From: Thermofilaceae archaeon
Lineage (GTDB): Archaea; Thermoproteota; Thermoprotei; Thermofilales; Thermofilaceae
DNA: 37,614 nucleotides
Assembly: GCA_025057995.1 (NCBI GenBank)
Contig: JANXEW010000012.1
Span: forward strand, 1 to 37,614
Reading direction: 5' to 3'
Shown here piece by piece: positions 7,723 to 16,030 of this stretch. The notes below the pieces were generated by a model that had not been told where the DNA came from, did no database searches, and was given only the letters and a program-made list of their open reading frames with translations. The first letter of the stretch is position 1; every line of letters starts with the position of its first letter. Both the position numbers and the translations under genes were made by a program.

Positions 7723-8910
7723 ATGCATCTAGAGTCGCTGGACGAGTTCCTCTTAGATCGCCCCACGTCTAGAATCCGCATAGGTACTTCAGGCTGGGAC
7801 TATGACGACTGGATCGGTCCCTTCTACGAGAGCGAGAGAGGAATGCTCTCTACTTACATGAAGTTCTTCAACACTGTCGAAGTTAACTCGTCCTTCTACG
7901 CTCTCCACAGTGAAAAGTTCTTCGAAAGTTTAGCTAGGGCAGCGCCCCCCAGCTTCCTCTACTCTGTGAAAGCGTATAAGGCGATTACACACAAGAAACT
8001 CTTGAACCCGAGAGCGGCGGAACCTGAGATTCAAGCTTTCTTTAAATCCATCCGCCCTCTAGTGGAGTACCGGAAGTTGGGAGCTGTCCTAGTCCAGTTA
8101 CCTCCAAAGGGGAGGAGGGAGATCCCCTGGTTGGAAAGCTTTCTCGCAGAACTGCCTCGAGGCGTAAGAACGGCGGTAGAGTTCCGGGATACAAGCTGGC
8201 TTGATAAAGAAGTCTTCAAGACCTTAGAGAGGTACAATGTAGCTTACGTGATAGTAGACGAACCGCTCCTCCCGCCGGTCTTGGAGGTGACAGCTAGCTT
8301 CTCCTACGTTAGGTGGCACGGTAGGGGGGAGAGACCATGGTACTACTACCACTACAGCTTAGAAGAGCTAAAGCCTTGGGCCGAGAAGCTCAAGCAGTTG
8401 ACTGAGCAAGTAGAGCTGATCTTAGGGTACTTCAACAACCACTTTAGAGGCTTCGCTCCCCACAACGCTCTCCAGATGCTAGCTCTCCTGGGGTTAGCTG
8501 ATGGGAGACGTGAGAGGATGCTGGCTAAGATGGAGGAGCACATTGCGACCCCTCACGTCGGCGAGAGCCTGATGAGAGACCTTGAAGCTGGGGAGATTGA
8601 GAGAGCGTTACGGATACTTGCTGGAGAAAGGAGGTTTCACCGAGGGTTGGAGATCAGCGACGGAGAAGTTAGCTACAACTTTTCTGAGAGGAAAGTGTTC
8701 GCTCGTGTCAAGAGTTACGTAGTAGAGGTCGACTTGGCTGAAAAGAGGTTGTACCACGACTGCGAAGACTGGAGAAAGTCGGTGGAGTCTAAGAGGTTTT
8801 GCAAACATTTAGTGAAACTTTTTACCATGCTGCCTGTTGAAACGTCGAAAGAGGTTCTTTCAAACATCGTAACAAACCTTGAAGACTGGGAGTTTTCAAG
8901 CCCTAGTTAG
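7723..8910 (+). CDS. DUF72 (YecE-like) TIM-barrel protein with C-terminal SWIM-like zinc finger
   Basis: 395 residues. Residues about 17-262 are a DUF72 domain: RIGTSGWDYDDW at the start, FNTVEVNSSFY, AVEFRDTSW, YVRWHGRGE and ELILGYFNNHFRGFAPHNA, all family hallmarks. DUF72 proteins have a TIM-barrel fold and no settled function. The last about 130 residues are extra: a helical linker, then about 315-368 with a SWIM-like pattern (YHDCEDW, 13 residues, FCKHLVKL). SWIM fingers use CxC...CxH; here the second Cys is Asp, so His347 or Asp may fill the site. TATA (ACTTATAAG, 7698-7706) is about 21 bases before ATG 7723. Confidence 0.85.
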   Translation: MHLESLDEFLLDRPTSRIRIGTSGWDYDDWIGPFYESERGMLSTYMKFFNTVEVNSSFYALHSEKFFESLARAAPPSFLYSVKAYKAITHKKLLNPRAAEPEIQAFFKSIRPLVEYRKLGAVLVQLPPKGRREIPWLESFLAELPRGVRTAVEFRDTSWLDKEVFKTLERYNVAYVIVDEPLLPPVLEVTASFSYVRWHGRGERPWYYYHYSLEELKPWAEKLKQLTEQVELILGYFNNHFRGFAPHNALQMLALLGLADGRRERMLAKMEEHIATPHVGESLMRDLEAGEIERALRILAGERRFHRGLEISDGEVSYNFSERKVFARVKSYVVEVDLAEKRLYHDCEDWRKSVESKRFCKHLVKLFTMLPVETSKEVLSNIVTNLEDWEFSSPS

Positions 8911-8927
8911 ATGAAAAGTCTATACGG

Positions 8928-8960
8928 CGGGCGAATGTTCTAACTTAAACCATCCGCCCG
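8928..8960 (+). repeat. Intergenic hairpin between DUF72 gene and fen
   Basis: CGGGCGAATG (8928-8937) pairs with CATCCGCCCG (8951-8960) with one mismatch and a 13-base loop. It lies 17 bases after the DUF72 stop and just before the fen promoter. It may protect or end the upstream mRNA. Confidence 0.45.
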
Positions 8961-8965
8961 TAGAG

Positions 8966-8989
8966 ACGTTTAATACAGCCGTTAACGGC
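8966..8989 (+). promoter_or_regulatory. fen promoter with a 12-bp palindrome
   Basis: TTTAATAC (8969-8976) is a TATA-like element, followed at once by the perfect palindrome GCCGTTAACGGC (8978-8989). From the TATA position the transcription start would be near 8997, so the palindrome sits between TATA and start, a classic repressor position. No regulator is known from the window. Confidence 0.4.
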
Positions 8990-9016
8990 CTTTAGCGAGG
9001 GACGCGGGGGTTCGGC

Positions 9017-10051
9017 TTGGGGACCAATCTGACGCCACTTGTCGAAAGAGTAAGAATCGGATTGAAGGGTTTAACGGGTAAGACTCTCGCAGTAGACGCT
9101 CTAAACGCCATCTACCAGTTCCTCGCCCTCGTTAGAGACCCCAGGGGTGGACCGATGAGGAACAACAGGGGGATGGTTACCTCCCACCTCATCGGTTTAG
9201 CCACCAGGTACTCGAAGCTAGCTTACGAGAACGGTTGCAAGTTCGTGTTCGTCTTCGACGGCCCTCCACACCCCTTTAAAAAGAGGGAAATCGAGAGGAG
9301 ACGGGAGACTAGAAGGAAGGCGTTCGAAGAGTACAAGAAGTACGTTGAAGCGGGAGACTATGAGAGAGCTTTCTCCAAGGCGGTTTCTTCAGCGAGCGTA
9401 GACGAGTGGGTTATCGAGAGCAGCAAGAAACTGTTAACTCTCATGGGCTACCCTGTTGTAGAAGCGCCTTCCGACGCGGAGGCTCAAGCTGCTTTTATAA
9501 CTTTAAGAGGAGATGCTTGGGCTGTAAGCAGCCAAGACTGGGATTCGTTGCTGTACGGTGCGCCTAAGCTCGTCAGGTACGTGACTCTAACAGGTTTCGA
9601 ATGGCTCCCTAGCAAAAGGGTAGCTAGGAGGCTGGAGCCGGAGCTCGTTGAGCTCGAAAAAGCGTTGAAGACCTTAGGTCTGTCGCGGAGACAGTTGGTG
9701 GAAGTAGCTATCCTGTCCGGGACGGACTTCAACGAAGGTGTTAAAGGCATAGGACCTCGGAAGGCGTACAAGTTGATAAAAACTTACGGGAGCCTCGACA
9801 AGCTCCCAGCCTCAATTAGGGAAAGTTTACCTGAAGGTTACGAAGAGTTAGTCGACCTCTTCATGAACCCTCAAGTTCGAGAAGATTACAGTCTTGAGTT
9901 TAAGGAACCCGACTGTGAAGCCCTCTACAGTTTTCTCGTCGAGGAAAACAGTTTTTCACCGAGGCGAGTCAACTTGATCATCGAGAGGTTGAGGAAAAGT
10001 TGGGATAAGAGGGGGTTACGTCAAGGCGTTCTCGAGGATTTTCTAGCCTGA
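9017..10051 (+). CDS. fen: Flap endonuclease 1 (FEN-1)
   Basis: Structure-specific nuclease that removes 5' flaps during Okazaki-fragment maturation and repair. 344 residues, typical for archaea. TTG at 9017 gives MGTNLTPLV, the conserved FEN-1 N-terminus whose Gly2 enters the active site, so this rare start is correct. Metal ligands: Asp27 (LAVDALN), Asp81 (VFDGPPHPFKKR), APSDAEA (Asp153, Glu155), Asp174 and Asp176 (SQDWDS), and Asp in GTDFNEGVKGIGP, the helix-two-turn-helix. The first Glu of the usual E-x-E pair is Asp here. The C-terminus QGVLEDFL is a PCNA-interacting PIP box. The SMC-type operon starts 78 bases later on the same strand, possibly co-transcribed. Confidence 0.95.
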   Translation: MGTNLTPLVERVRIGLKGLTGKTLAVDALNAIYQFLALVRDPRGGPMRNNRGMVTSHLIGLATRYSKLAYENGCKFVFVFDGPPHPFKKREIERRRETRRKAFEEYKKYVEAGDYERAFSKAVSSASVDEWVIESSKKLLTLMGYPVVEAPSDAEAQAAFITLRGDAWAVSSQDWDSLLYGAPKLVRYVTLTGFEWLPSKRVARRLEPELVELEKALKTLGLSRRQLVEVAILSGTDFNEGVKGIGPRKAYKLIKTYGSLDKLPASIRESLPEGYEELVDLFMNPQVREDYSLEFKEPDCEALYSFLVEENSFSPRRVNLIIERLRKSWDKRGLRQGVLEDFLA

Positions 10052-10129
10052 AAGCAAACATTAGTTTTTAGGGGAGGTAAAGCGATAAAGCCTGACTATT
10101 AGAGGGTTTGATGAAGCTGGTGGGGGGCT

Positions 10130-11872
10130 TTGCCTACGTTGGTCAAGGAGGTGATACTCGAGAACTTCATGTCGTATAGATACGCTAGAGTACCTCTCGA
10201 ACCCGGGCTAAACGTCGTCACCGGACCAAACGGTTCAGGGAAGTCAAGCATCCTACTGGGGTTGTCTGTAGCTTTAGGTCAAACTTACACGGAAAGGGGT
10301 AGGAGGTTGAGCGACTTGATTAGACGTGGGGAGGAGGCGGCGCGCGTCACAGTGGTCTTAGACAATAGACCTGTAGACGGTAGAAGACCGTTGCCTTGGT
10401 TCAGGAGTGACGAAGTGTTCTTCACAAGGTACTTGCGGCTCGACGGTCAATACTGGCATGAAGTAAACGGTAGAGTCGTTTCAAAAGCTGAAGTTAGAAG
10501 GTACTTGTCTAGAGTAGGTATGGACCCTGACAACGCTTTGATCGTTATGCACCAGAACATGGTGGAGGAGTTCGCTTTCCTCTCCCCCCAGGACCGGTTA
10601 AGGCTTTTGGAGGACGCTACAGGGCTTTCAGGCTACAGGGCGCGAGTAGCTTCCGCTAAAAGGCTGCTGGAGGAAGGGGTTAAAGGCTCTGAAGAAGTTA
10701 AAACAGCTTTAGCCAAGGCTGAGGAAGCGTTAAGGTACTGGAGCGAGGTTTACGAGAGGTTTAAGAGGAAGAAAGGGTTAGAGGAAAAGCTGGCTTTCCT
10801 AAGGAGAGAGCTCGCTTGGGCACGTGTACGCGACGCGTCAGCTGAGCTTGAGGAAGTTAAAACTGAACGAGAGAAGGTTGAAAGCGATCTACGTGAGGTT
10901 GAGACGACCCTTTCGCAGTTGAATGAAAGGGAGGAAACGCTCAGAAGCCGGTTAGACTCTCTCGAGAAGGATATCGTGACCGGGGCGGTCGACGTCGTTC
11001 AACTTTTGGGGGAGCTTAGGAAGACTTGGGAAGAGCTTGTAAACACTGTCGCAGAAGCTCGCGTGAAGGCCTTCGAGCGTAGACTCCTGCTCGCAGAACT
11101 CGAGGAGGTTAAGGAGCGTTACCGTAGATCTTTCGAGAAGGTGAAGGCTTTAAGGGAGAAAGCGGTTGCGGAAGGCGGCGAGCTTCGAACTTCTAGGATT
11201 ATCGAAGAGATAGAGGACGAGATTAGGAGGGTTGAGTTCGAGCTTGCGGGTATAGGCGAGATACCGCCGGAGGCCGAAGCTACGTACGTTAAACTTGAGG
11301 AGAATTTCAGAGAGCTTGAGAGAAAATCAGCTGAATTGGAGGAGAATAGGAGGAGGTTAGCTGAAGAACTTGAGAAAAGGGTGACGTTATGGAGGGAAAA
11401 GGTTTCAGCAGTTGTCGCTGAAGTAGACAGAGAGTTTTCAACTATGTTGTCCAAGCTCGGGGCTGAGGGTGGAGTTAGGCTGATAGAAGAAGGAGACGTA
11501 GAGAAAGCTGGTTTAGAAATATACGTCGGCTTCGGAGGTGCCGACGCCTCCCCCTTAAACCCTTACGCTTTAAGCGGAGGAGAGAGGACTGCCTCAGTCA
11601 TGTGCTTCTTCCTCGCTCTACAGAAGAACGTTAAATCGCCTCTAAGGGCTGTAGACGAGTTCGACGTACACATGGATCCGAGGAATAGGGACGCTATTCT
11701 AAGCATAGTTTTCGAGCTAGCCTCTTCAGACAGCGGCGCGCAATACGTCGTGATCACACCGGGTCCCTTGACGAGGCTTCCCGAGGGGGCGAACGTGTTA
11801 GTAGTACAGAAGGTGAGAGGTCGATCTCTAGTCTCTCTAGCTCGCGGTGATGGAGTTGAGTGGAGAAGGTAG
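10130..11872 (+). CDS. Short-arm SMC-type ATPase, Smc5/6-like motifs
   Basis: Chromosome-organising ATPase. Only 580 residues against about 1170 for Smc. The N-terminal head has FMSYRYARVPLEPGLNVVTG and Walker A GPNGSGKSS (32-40), and Q-loop Gln142 (MHQNMVEEF, then LLEDATGLSGYR). Coiled coil runs about 185-280, a mainly helical middle about 281-380 has neither a recognisable Smc hinge nor the CxxC zinc hook of Rad50, and coiled coil resumes about 385-440. The C-terminal head has LSGGERTAS (481-489), Walker B RAVDEFDVHMDPRNRDAI and H-loop VVITPGPL. DEFDVxMD and ITP are Smc5/6-type; classical Smc has DEVDAALD and SH. Start TTG 10130 (TTG 10139 possible). Overlaps the next gene by 26 bases. Sulfolobus coalescin-type proteins are the other likely relatives. 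Confidence 0.85.
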   Translation: MPTLVKEVILENFMSYRYARVPLEPGLNVVTGPNGSGKSSILLGLSVALGQTYTERGRRLSDLIRRGEEAARVTVVLDNRPVDGRRPLPWFRSDEVFFTRYLRLDGQYWHEVNGRVVSKAEVRRYLSRVGMDPDNALIVMHQNMVEEFAFLSPQDRLRLLEDATGLSGYRARVASAKRLLEEGVKGSEEVKTALAKAEEALRYWSEVYERFKRKKGLEEKLAFLRRELAWARVRDASAELEEVKTEREKVESDLREVETTLSQLNEREETLRSRLDSLEKDIVTGAVDVVQLLGELRKTWEELVNTVAEARVKAFERRLLLAELEEVKERYRRSFEKVKALREKAVAEGGELRTSRIIEEIEDEIRRVEFELAGIGEIPPEAEATYVKLEENFRELERKSAELEENRRRLAEELEKRVTLWREKVSAVVAEVDREFSTMLSKLGAEGGVRLIEEGDVEKAGLEIYVGFGGADASPLNPYALSGGERTASVMCFFLALQKNVKSPLRAVDEFDVHMDPRNRDAILSIVFELASSDSGAQYVVITPGPLTRLPEGANVLVVQKVRGRSLVSLARGDGVEWRR

Positions 11873-12599
11873 ACTAAGGGAACTGTTGGAGGAACTTGTC
11901 GAAACCCTAAGGGTTTCACCGGACCCCTTTAAAATCAGAGTAAGGGAACTGCTCGACGAGCTTGCCTCTCTACTCCCTTCTCTCAAGTTAGAGGATCTAC
12001 CTTTGGATGCTGAGATCTTGTACAGGCTAGCGGAAGTAGTCAAGAAGCAGTGGGAGTGGTTGAGTAACGAAGCTGCAACTCTCGCACTTGGAAGACTCAT
12101 CGCGGCCATTAAAGTCCAAGCTTTAAGTGAAAAAGAGTTGGCGACCCTACTCCTTCAAGCTTGGAAGCCTATCGTCGAGCTCGAACAGGTAACTTTCACA
12201 GACATCTTGAGATCTATCGAGTACATGGGCGGTAGGCGACCGCGTGTTTCCTTTGAGGAAGGTGGTGGAGAGGTTACGTTCATCGACATTGGGAAAGCGT
12301 TCGAGCTGGGAGTTCTCTCGAGCATTGAACTGGAGAAGGTCGTCTCGAGGGTTAGGGAGAGAACGCTTAAGCTTGTTGAAAGCGAGGGGGTAGCTAAGTA
12401 CTCGGATGTAGTCAAAGGCTCTGACGCTTACGAGACGTACTTGAACGCTTACGCTCTCTCCCTATTGTCGACGACAGGTGAGTTCGACGTCGTGTACGAC
12501 CCTTTAAAGGGGGAGTTCTACGTGACTAGAGTTTCCTCAAGCGGAGGAGTCGAGTCGGTGGTTATCTCGTTGAGAGAGGTGATTCAAGGTGCCGGCTAG
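11847..12599 (+). CDS. Kleisin-like (ScpA/Nse4-type) subunit
   Basis: 250 residues, probably the kleisin that links the heads of the SMC-type ATPase. The first about 90 residues are helical (LRELLEELVETLRVSP, then a helix pair with EILYRLAEVVKKQWEWLSNE), as in the ScpA N-terminal domain that binds the SMC neck. The middle is charged and variable. The C-terminal part (about 190-245: YETYLNAYALSLLSTTGEFD, then a beta hairpin GEFYVTR) could be the winged helix that caps the other head. GTG 11847 or ATG 11850 starts inside the ATPase gene and the gene ends inside the next, so all three are translationally coupled. The call leans on context; motif evidence alone is weak. Confidence 0.62.
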   Translation: MMELSGEGRLRELLEELVETLRVSPDPFKIRVRELLDELASLLPSLKLEDLPLDAEILYRLAEVVKKQWEWLSNEAATLALGRLIAAIKVQALSEKELATLLLQAWKPIVELEQVTFTDILRSIEYMGGRRPRVSFEEGGGEVTFIDIGKAFELGVLSSIELEKVVSRVRERTLKLVESEGVAKYSDVVKGSDAYETYLNAYALSLLSTTGEFDVVYDPLKGEFYVTRVSSSGGVESVVISLREVIQGAG

Positions 12600-13137
12600 A
12601 GTCCCAGCTGCAAAACTCAGGAAAGCGGCTAGAATGCTCTTGTACCGTAGCGGAGCTCGACCGGGGGTAAAAGGTTGGGAGCTCGCTAAATCTCTCGGCG
12701 GCGACTACCTCGACGCCGTACTAGCGTTAAATTCGGTTCTCGAACTACTAGGGTTGGAAGTCATCGCCGTAGATGAGAAAGGGCAACGTTTGAACATGGA
12801 GGGGGACTTGAGGAAAGCCCTCTTTCTCGTCGTCTTAAAGGAGAACCCGACTGTGGAGGAGGCTAAGACCTCGGGTTGGAGGATCGACGATTTAGCCGTT
12901 CTATCAGCTTCCCTCCTATACCTTCTCGCTAAAGGGGGGAGGGCTGCGAGAAACGAGCTCCTAAGCGTCCTCAAGTTGAAGTTTAAGGGTCCTAGACTCA
13001 GCTACTCTCTAGAACGTTTAATCCGTCTAGGTTACTTAGAAGAGGACGGGGACCAGATCCAGATCGGTTGGAGGTCTAGGGTAGAAGTAGACTTGGATAA
13101 GCTTGTTGGAGTCAGCGGTTTAAGTTTTAAACCTTAG
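12589..13137 (+). CDS. Tandem winged-helix KITE protein (ScpB or MAGE/Nse3-like)
   Basis: 182 residues. Two winged-helix domains: about 8-70 (RMLLYRSGARPGVKGWELAK, then LNSVLELLGLEVIAVDEKGQ) and about 80-175 (VLSASLLYLLAKGGRAARNE, LERLIRLGYLEEDGDQIQIG, WRSRVEVDLDKL). KITE proteins (ScpB, MukE, Nse1, Nse3) bind the kleisin of SMC complexes as dimers. The first domain's 'LELLGLEVIAVDEKG' and the second's 'KGGRA', 'GYLE' and W-x-x-R-x-E-V-D run resemble the MAGE homology domain of Nse3 (which ends WGPRAxxE). GTG 12589 overlaps the kleisin gene by 11 bases. The stop overlaps the convergent lhr stop by 4 bases. Confidence 0.7.
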   Translation: MPARVPAAKLRKAARMLLYRSGARPGVKGWELAKSLGGDYLDAVLALNSVLELLGLEVIAVDEKGQRLNMEGDLRKALFLVVLKENPTVEEAKTSGWRIDDLAVLSASLLYLLAKGGRAARNELLSVLKLKFKGPRLSYSLERLIRLGYLEEDGDQIQIGWRSRVEVDLDKLVGVSGLSFKP

Positions 13138-15953
13138 ACTTTAACCCCCTCTCCTCCCTCGCGCGTTCTAGCCTTCAGCTTCTCTCGCCTCTGAAGCCAC
13201 AGGAGCTTGTAGAGCGACTCCTTGCCACCACTATGTCTCGGTAGGATTGAAGCTATCTCACTGAATTTGAAGCCGGCTGCTCTAGCTATGACCGCGGCGT
13301 CACCGAACTTCTCTAGAAGCTGCATGCTCACCTTAATCCTTCTGCATCCTCTACCAAGCTTAGCGCACCTTTCAGCTCTAGCAGCCATCTCTTCTTCAGG
13401 CACTACATCGAAAGCTAGTTTTTCAGAACCACAACCGGGGCAGGCGATTTGAGAAGGGATCTCGGAGACTGGGAGCTCGAAAACTGAACCACACTCTGTA
13501 CATAGGAAAGAGGCGAAAGATTGTAGGATTCTAACCTTGAAGAGAGCGTAAGAGAGTAGTTCACGCCTCTCCGGCAGGGAGGGTTCAAGCCCTTCCCTAA
13601 GGCTTCTCTCAGCTTCCAACGTTAACGGGCTGGGACCTTTAACGGTAGCAACTTGAACCACTCCCCCCTTGATCCACGAGATGACTGTTAACGCGCCTTC
13701 AACATCCATGTCTACGTAGAGCACCTCCTTCAACGCCTCATCGTAAGCTGGAGTCCCCTTCAACGCGGCTACAAGCCTATCCAAGTCGCCCCTAGTTAAC
13801 TTCGCCCCGGGGGAGAGCACGCCCATCCTCCTCGCTACTTGTTGCAACCTCCACCTGAAGGCCCTGCTCTCCTCGACGGCTGCTTTCAGAAACCTTAAGA
13901 AGCTCTCCCCATCGGTCTCCTTCAACAGGTAGGCAACCTCTTCTGCCGCGACGCTTTCGCATCTTAAAACAATACGGTAGGGTTTCTCCGAGGAATACGC
14001 CGGTAGACCCAGCCTGTGGGCTAGCCTGTAAGCCAAGTACTTCCCAAGAGCCCTGTTCACCCTACTGCCGAAGTGCGCGTGGACGACAACTATGCTAGGG
14101 CCAGCGTCCTCTACTACGACCAACTTGTCGTTGGGCACAGGTAAACCTTGTTCAACCGTCTCGTAAACTGGACTCAACGCCTTCTCTATCACCCTTGCGT
14201 CAACCCCGTACTCGTCAGACAGTTTCGAGGCTAGAATCTTCAACGGGACAGTTTTCAAAGCCTCTTCAGAAGCTAACCCCCTAAGCTTTCCAACAGTTTG
14301 AGCAACCTCAAAGGGTACCGGTATCTCTTCGCCAACCCAGCTTGGCACAGCGCTCTCATAATCGTCGACAGGCTCGACGTAAACCGCTTCCTCGGTTAGA
14401 GAGACAACCTCCCAAGGTCTGCCAGCCATTATGAACCTCGCTCCAACTTCACAGTACTCTGCGACAAAGTAGTCGTCCAACAAGCCGACCGGTTCGCCGT
14501 TGGACTTGTCTACGACAGTGTACTGCTTCACCTCGGGTATCGTCGAGAGGACGCCGAAATAGTAGTCGTAACTCCGTCTTCCAGCCGGTCTAAGCTTGCC
14601 CCCGGCAACCCTTAGGAGCCTTATCTCCCTCATGAAGTCGACGAGCCTATCCATCTCCCCTCTAGACAAATCTTTGTACGGTTCAGCGCCGGTAACCAGG
14701 TTGTAAGCTTCTTCGACGCTTAAAACGTCTGAGAGAGCTAAGCCTACGAGCTCGTGGGCGAGCACGTCGTAGGGTTTAGGAGGCAGCCTTGAAGGCTCAA
14801 TATAACCGTTCTCTAAAAACTTCTTCAAGACGATGCTCTCCAACGCGTCATCGCTTCCGCTAACTATTACGAATCCTTCACTTACTCTATCGAGCTTGTG
14901 GCCAGCCCTACCTACCCTCTGCAGCAACCTGCGTACCTCCCTAGGGGAATTGTACTGGACGACTAGGTCTACGTGCCCTATGTCGATGCCTAACTCCATC
15001 GAAGACGTGCAGACGACGCCTTTCACATCACCTCTCCTCAACATCTCTTCAATACGAACTCTCTCAGCCCTTGAAAGGCTACCGTGGTGCACGTATATTG
15101 GCGCGTGCTCGTCCCACAGCTTAAACCTGCTGGCAAGCATCTCAGCCGTAGGCCTCGTGTTCGAGAAAACCAGAGTTGAACGTCTAGACTCCAACAACTC
15201 GCGGATAAACCGAAGCCGGGCCGCAACGTCCGGAGAAGCTAAAACCTTCTCCCCTAGCACGTAGTCATCCTCTATAGGGTCTGGCCAAGCGATTGAAACC
15301 TTTACGCGCTTATGCGCTGGCACGAGTACGACCCTACACTCCCCTCCAGCGCCGACGAGTAGTTTCGAGACCTCCCCCGGATTCCCCACGGTAGCCGAGA
15401 GCCCTATAACTTGCACCTTCCCTGCAAGCTTCTTAACCCTCTCCATTAGAAGACTCAACTGGACTCCACGTTTGCTGTCAGCAACTTCATGGACTTCGTC
15501 TACGACAACCCACTTTAACTGAGCCAAGTGCCTCCTCAGACGCTTGCCGACTAGCAACAACTGAAGCGACTCGGGAGTGGTGATGAGCACGTCGGGCGGC
15601 TCGAGGGACTGCACCCTACGTTCGCTGAGAGGTGTATCACCGTGCCGGACTGAGACTCTGAACCCGAGCTTGAGAGCCCACCACTCGACTCTAGAAAGGA
15701 TGTCGCGGTTTAAGGTCCTCAACGGCGTAATGTAAAGCAGTCTAACCCCTGACCCTTGTTCGTTCAACATCGTCGAAAGTATGGGGAGGAGAGCTGCTTC
15801 CGTCTTACCGCTCCCCGTCGGTGCTACGATGAGAACGTTTTCCCCCTTCAAGATCAACGGTACAGCTTCCTTCTGAGGCGGAGTTGGCTCGTCAAAGCCC
15901 TTCTCCACCCAAAGTCTCCTTACAGCAGGATGTAGAAGCTCAAGCACCGGCAC
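13134..15953 (-). CDS. lhr: Lhr-type superfamily 2 helicase
   Basis: 939-residue ATP-dependent helicase of the archaeal aLhr family, involved in DNA repair or RNA handling. Motifs: Q-motif TPPQKEA (24-30), Walker A APTGSGKT (44-51), ITTPESL (124-130), DEVH (152-155), GLSATVGNPG (motif III), TSSMELGIDIGHVD (V) and QRVGRAGHKLD (VI). The winged helix and Lhr-specific C-terminal body follow. Near the C-terminus four cysteines (CTEC, 20-odd residues, CPGC) form a zinc ribbon. Start GTG 15953 with a TATA box about 30 bases upstream. It converges on and overlaps the KITE gene by 4 bases. Placement beside FEN-1 and an SMC-type operon fits a replication-repair cluster. Confidence 0.93.
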   Translation of the reverse strand: MPVLELLHPAVRRLWVEKGFDEPTPPQKEAVPLILKGENVLIVAPTGSGKTEAALLPILSTMLNEQGSGVRLLYITPLRTLNRDILSRVEWWALKLGFRVSVRHGDTPLSERRVQSLEPPDVLITTPESLQLLLVGKRLRRHLAQLKWVVVDEVHEVADSKRGVQLSLLMERVKKLAGKVQVIGLSATVGNPGEVSKLLVGAGGECRVVLVPAHKRVKVSIAWPDPIEDDYVLGEKVLASPDVAARLRFIRELLESRRSTLVFSNTRPTAEMLASRFKLWDEHAPIYVHHGSLSRAERVRIEEMLRRGDVKGVVCTSSMELGIDIGHVDLVVQYNSPREVRRLLQRVGRAGHKLDRVSEGFVIVSGSDDALESIVLKKFLENGYIEPSRLPPKPYDVLAHELVGLALSDVLSVEEAYNLVTGAEPYKDLSRGEMDRLVDFMREIRLLRVAGGKLRPAGRRSYDYYFGVLSTIPEVKQYTVVDKSNGEPVGLLDDYFVAEYCEVGARFIMAGRPWEVVSLTEEAVYVEPVDDYESAVPSWVGEEIPVPFEVAQTVGKLRGLASEEALKTVPLKILASKLSDEYGVDARVIEKALSPVYETVEQGLPVPNDKLVVVEDAGPSIVVVHAHFGSRVNRALGKYLAYRLAHRLGLPAYSSEKPYRIVLRCESVAAEEVAYLLKETDGESFLRFLKAAVEESRAFRWRLQQVARRMGVLSPGAKLTRGDLDRLVAALKGTPAYDEALKEVLYVDMDVEGALTVISWIKGGVVQVATVKGPSPLTLEAERSLREGLEPSLPERRELLSYALFKVRILQSFASFLCTECGSVFELPVSEIPSQIACPGCGSEKLAFDVVPEEEMAARAERCAKLGRGCRRIKVSMQLLEKFGDAAVIARAAGFKFSEIASILPRHSGGKESLYKLLWLQRREKLKARTREGGEGVKV

Positions 15954-15978
15954 GACCTAGACTCGCTTGATGCAAGGG

Positions 15979-16010
15979 CTTATAACAGTACCCTCGAAAC
16001 TAATATAGAC
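15979..16010. promoter_or_regulatory. Divergent promoters of lhr and the gene at 16031
   Basis: CTTATAAC (15979-15987), read on the minus strand as GTTATAAG, is about 30 bases before the lhr GTG. TAATATAG (16001-16008) is about 26 bases before ATG 16031. Both distances predict leaderless transcripts from a 77-base shared spacer. Confidence 0.5.
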
Positions 16011-16030
16011 GACCTTCGAGTCCAGCTCAT

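Noticed and set aside
11119-12415. Long serine-rich minus-strand frames under the SMC-type operon
   Set aside because: They are antisense shadows of glutamate- and leucine-rich coding sequence; the plus-strand genes have family motifs.
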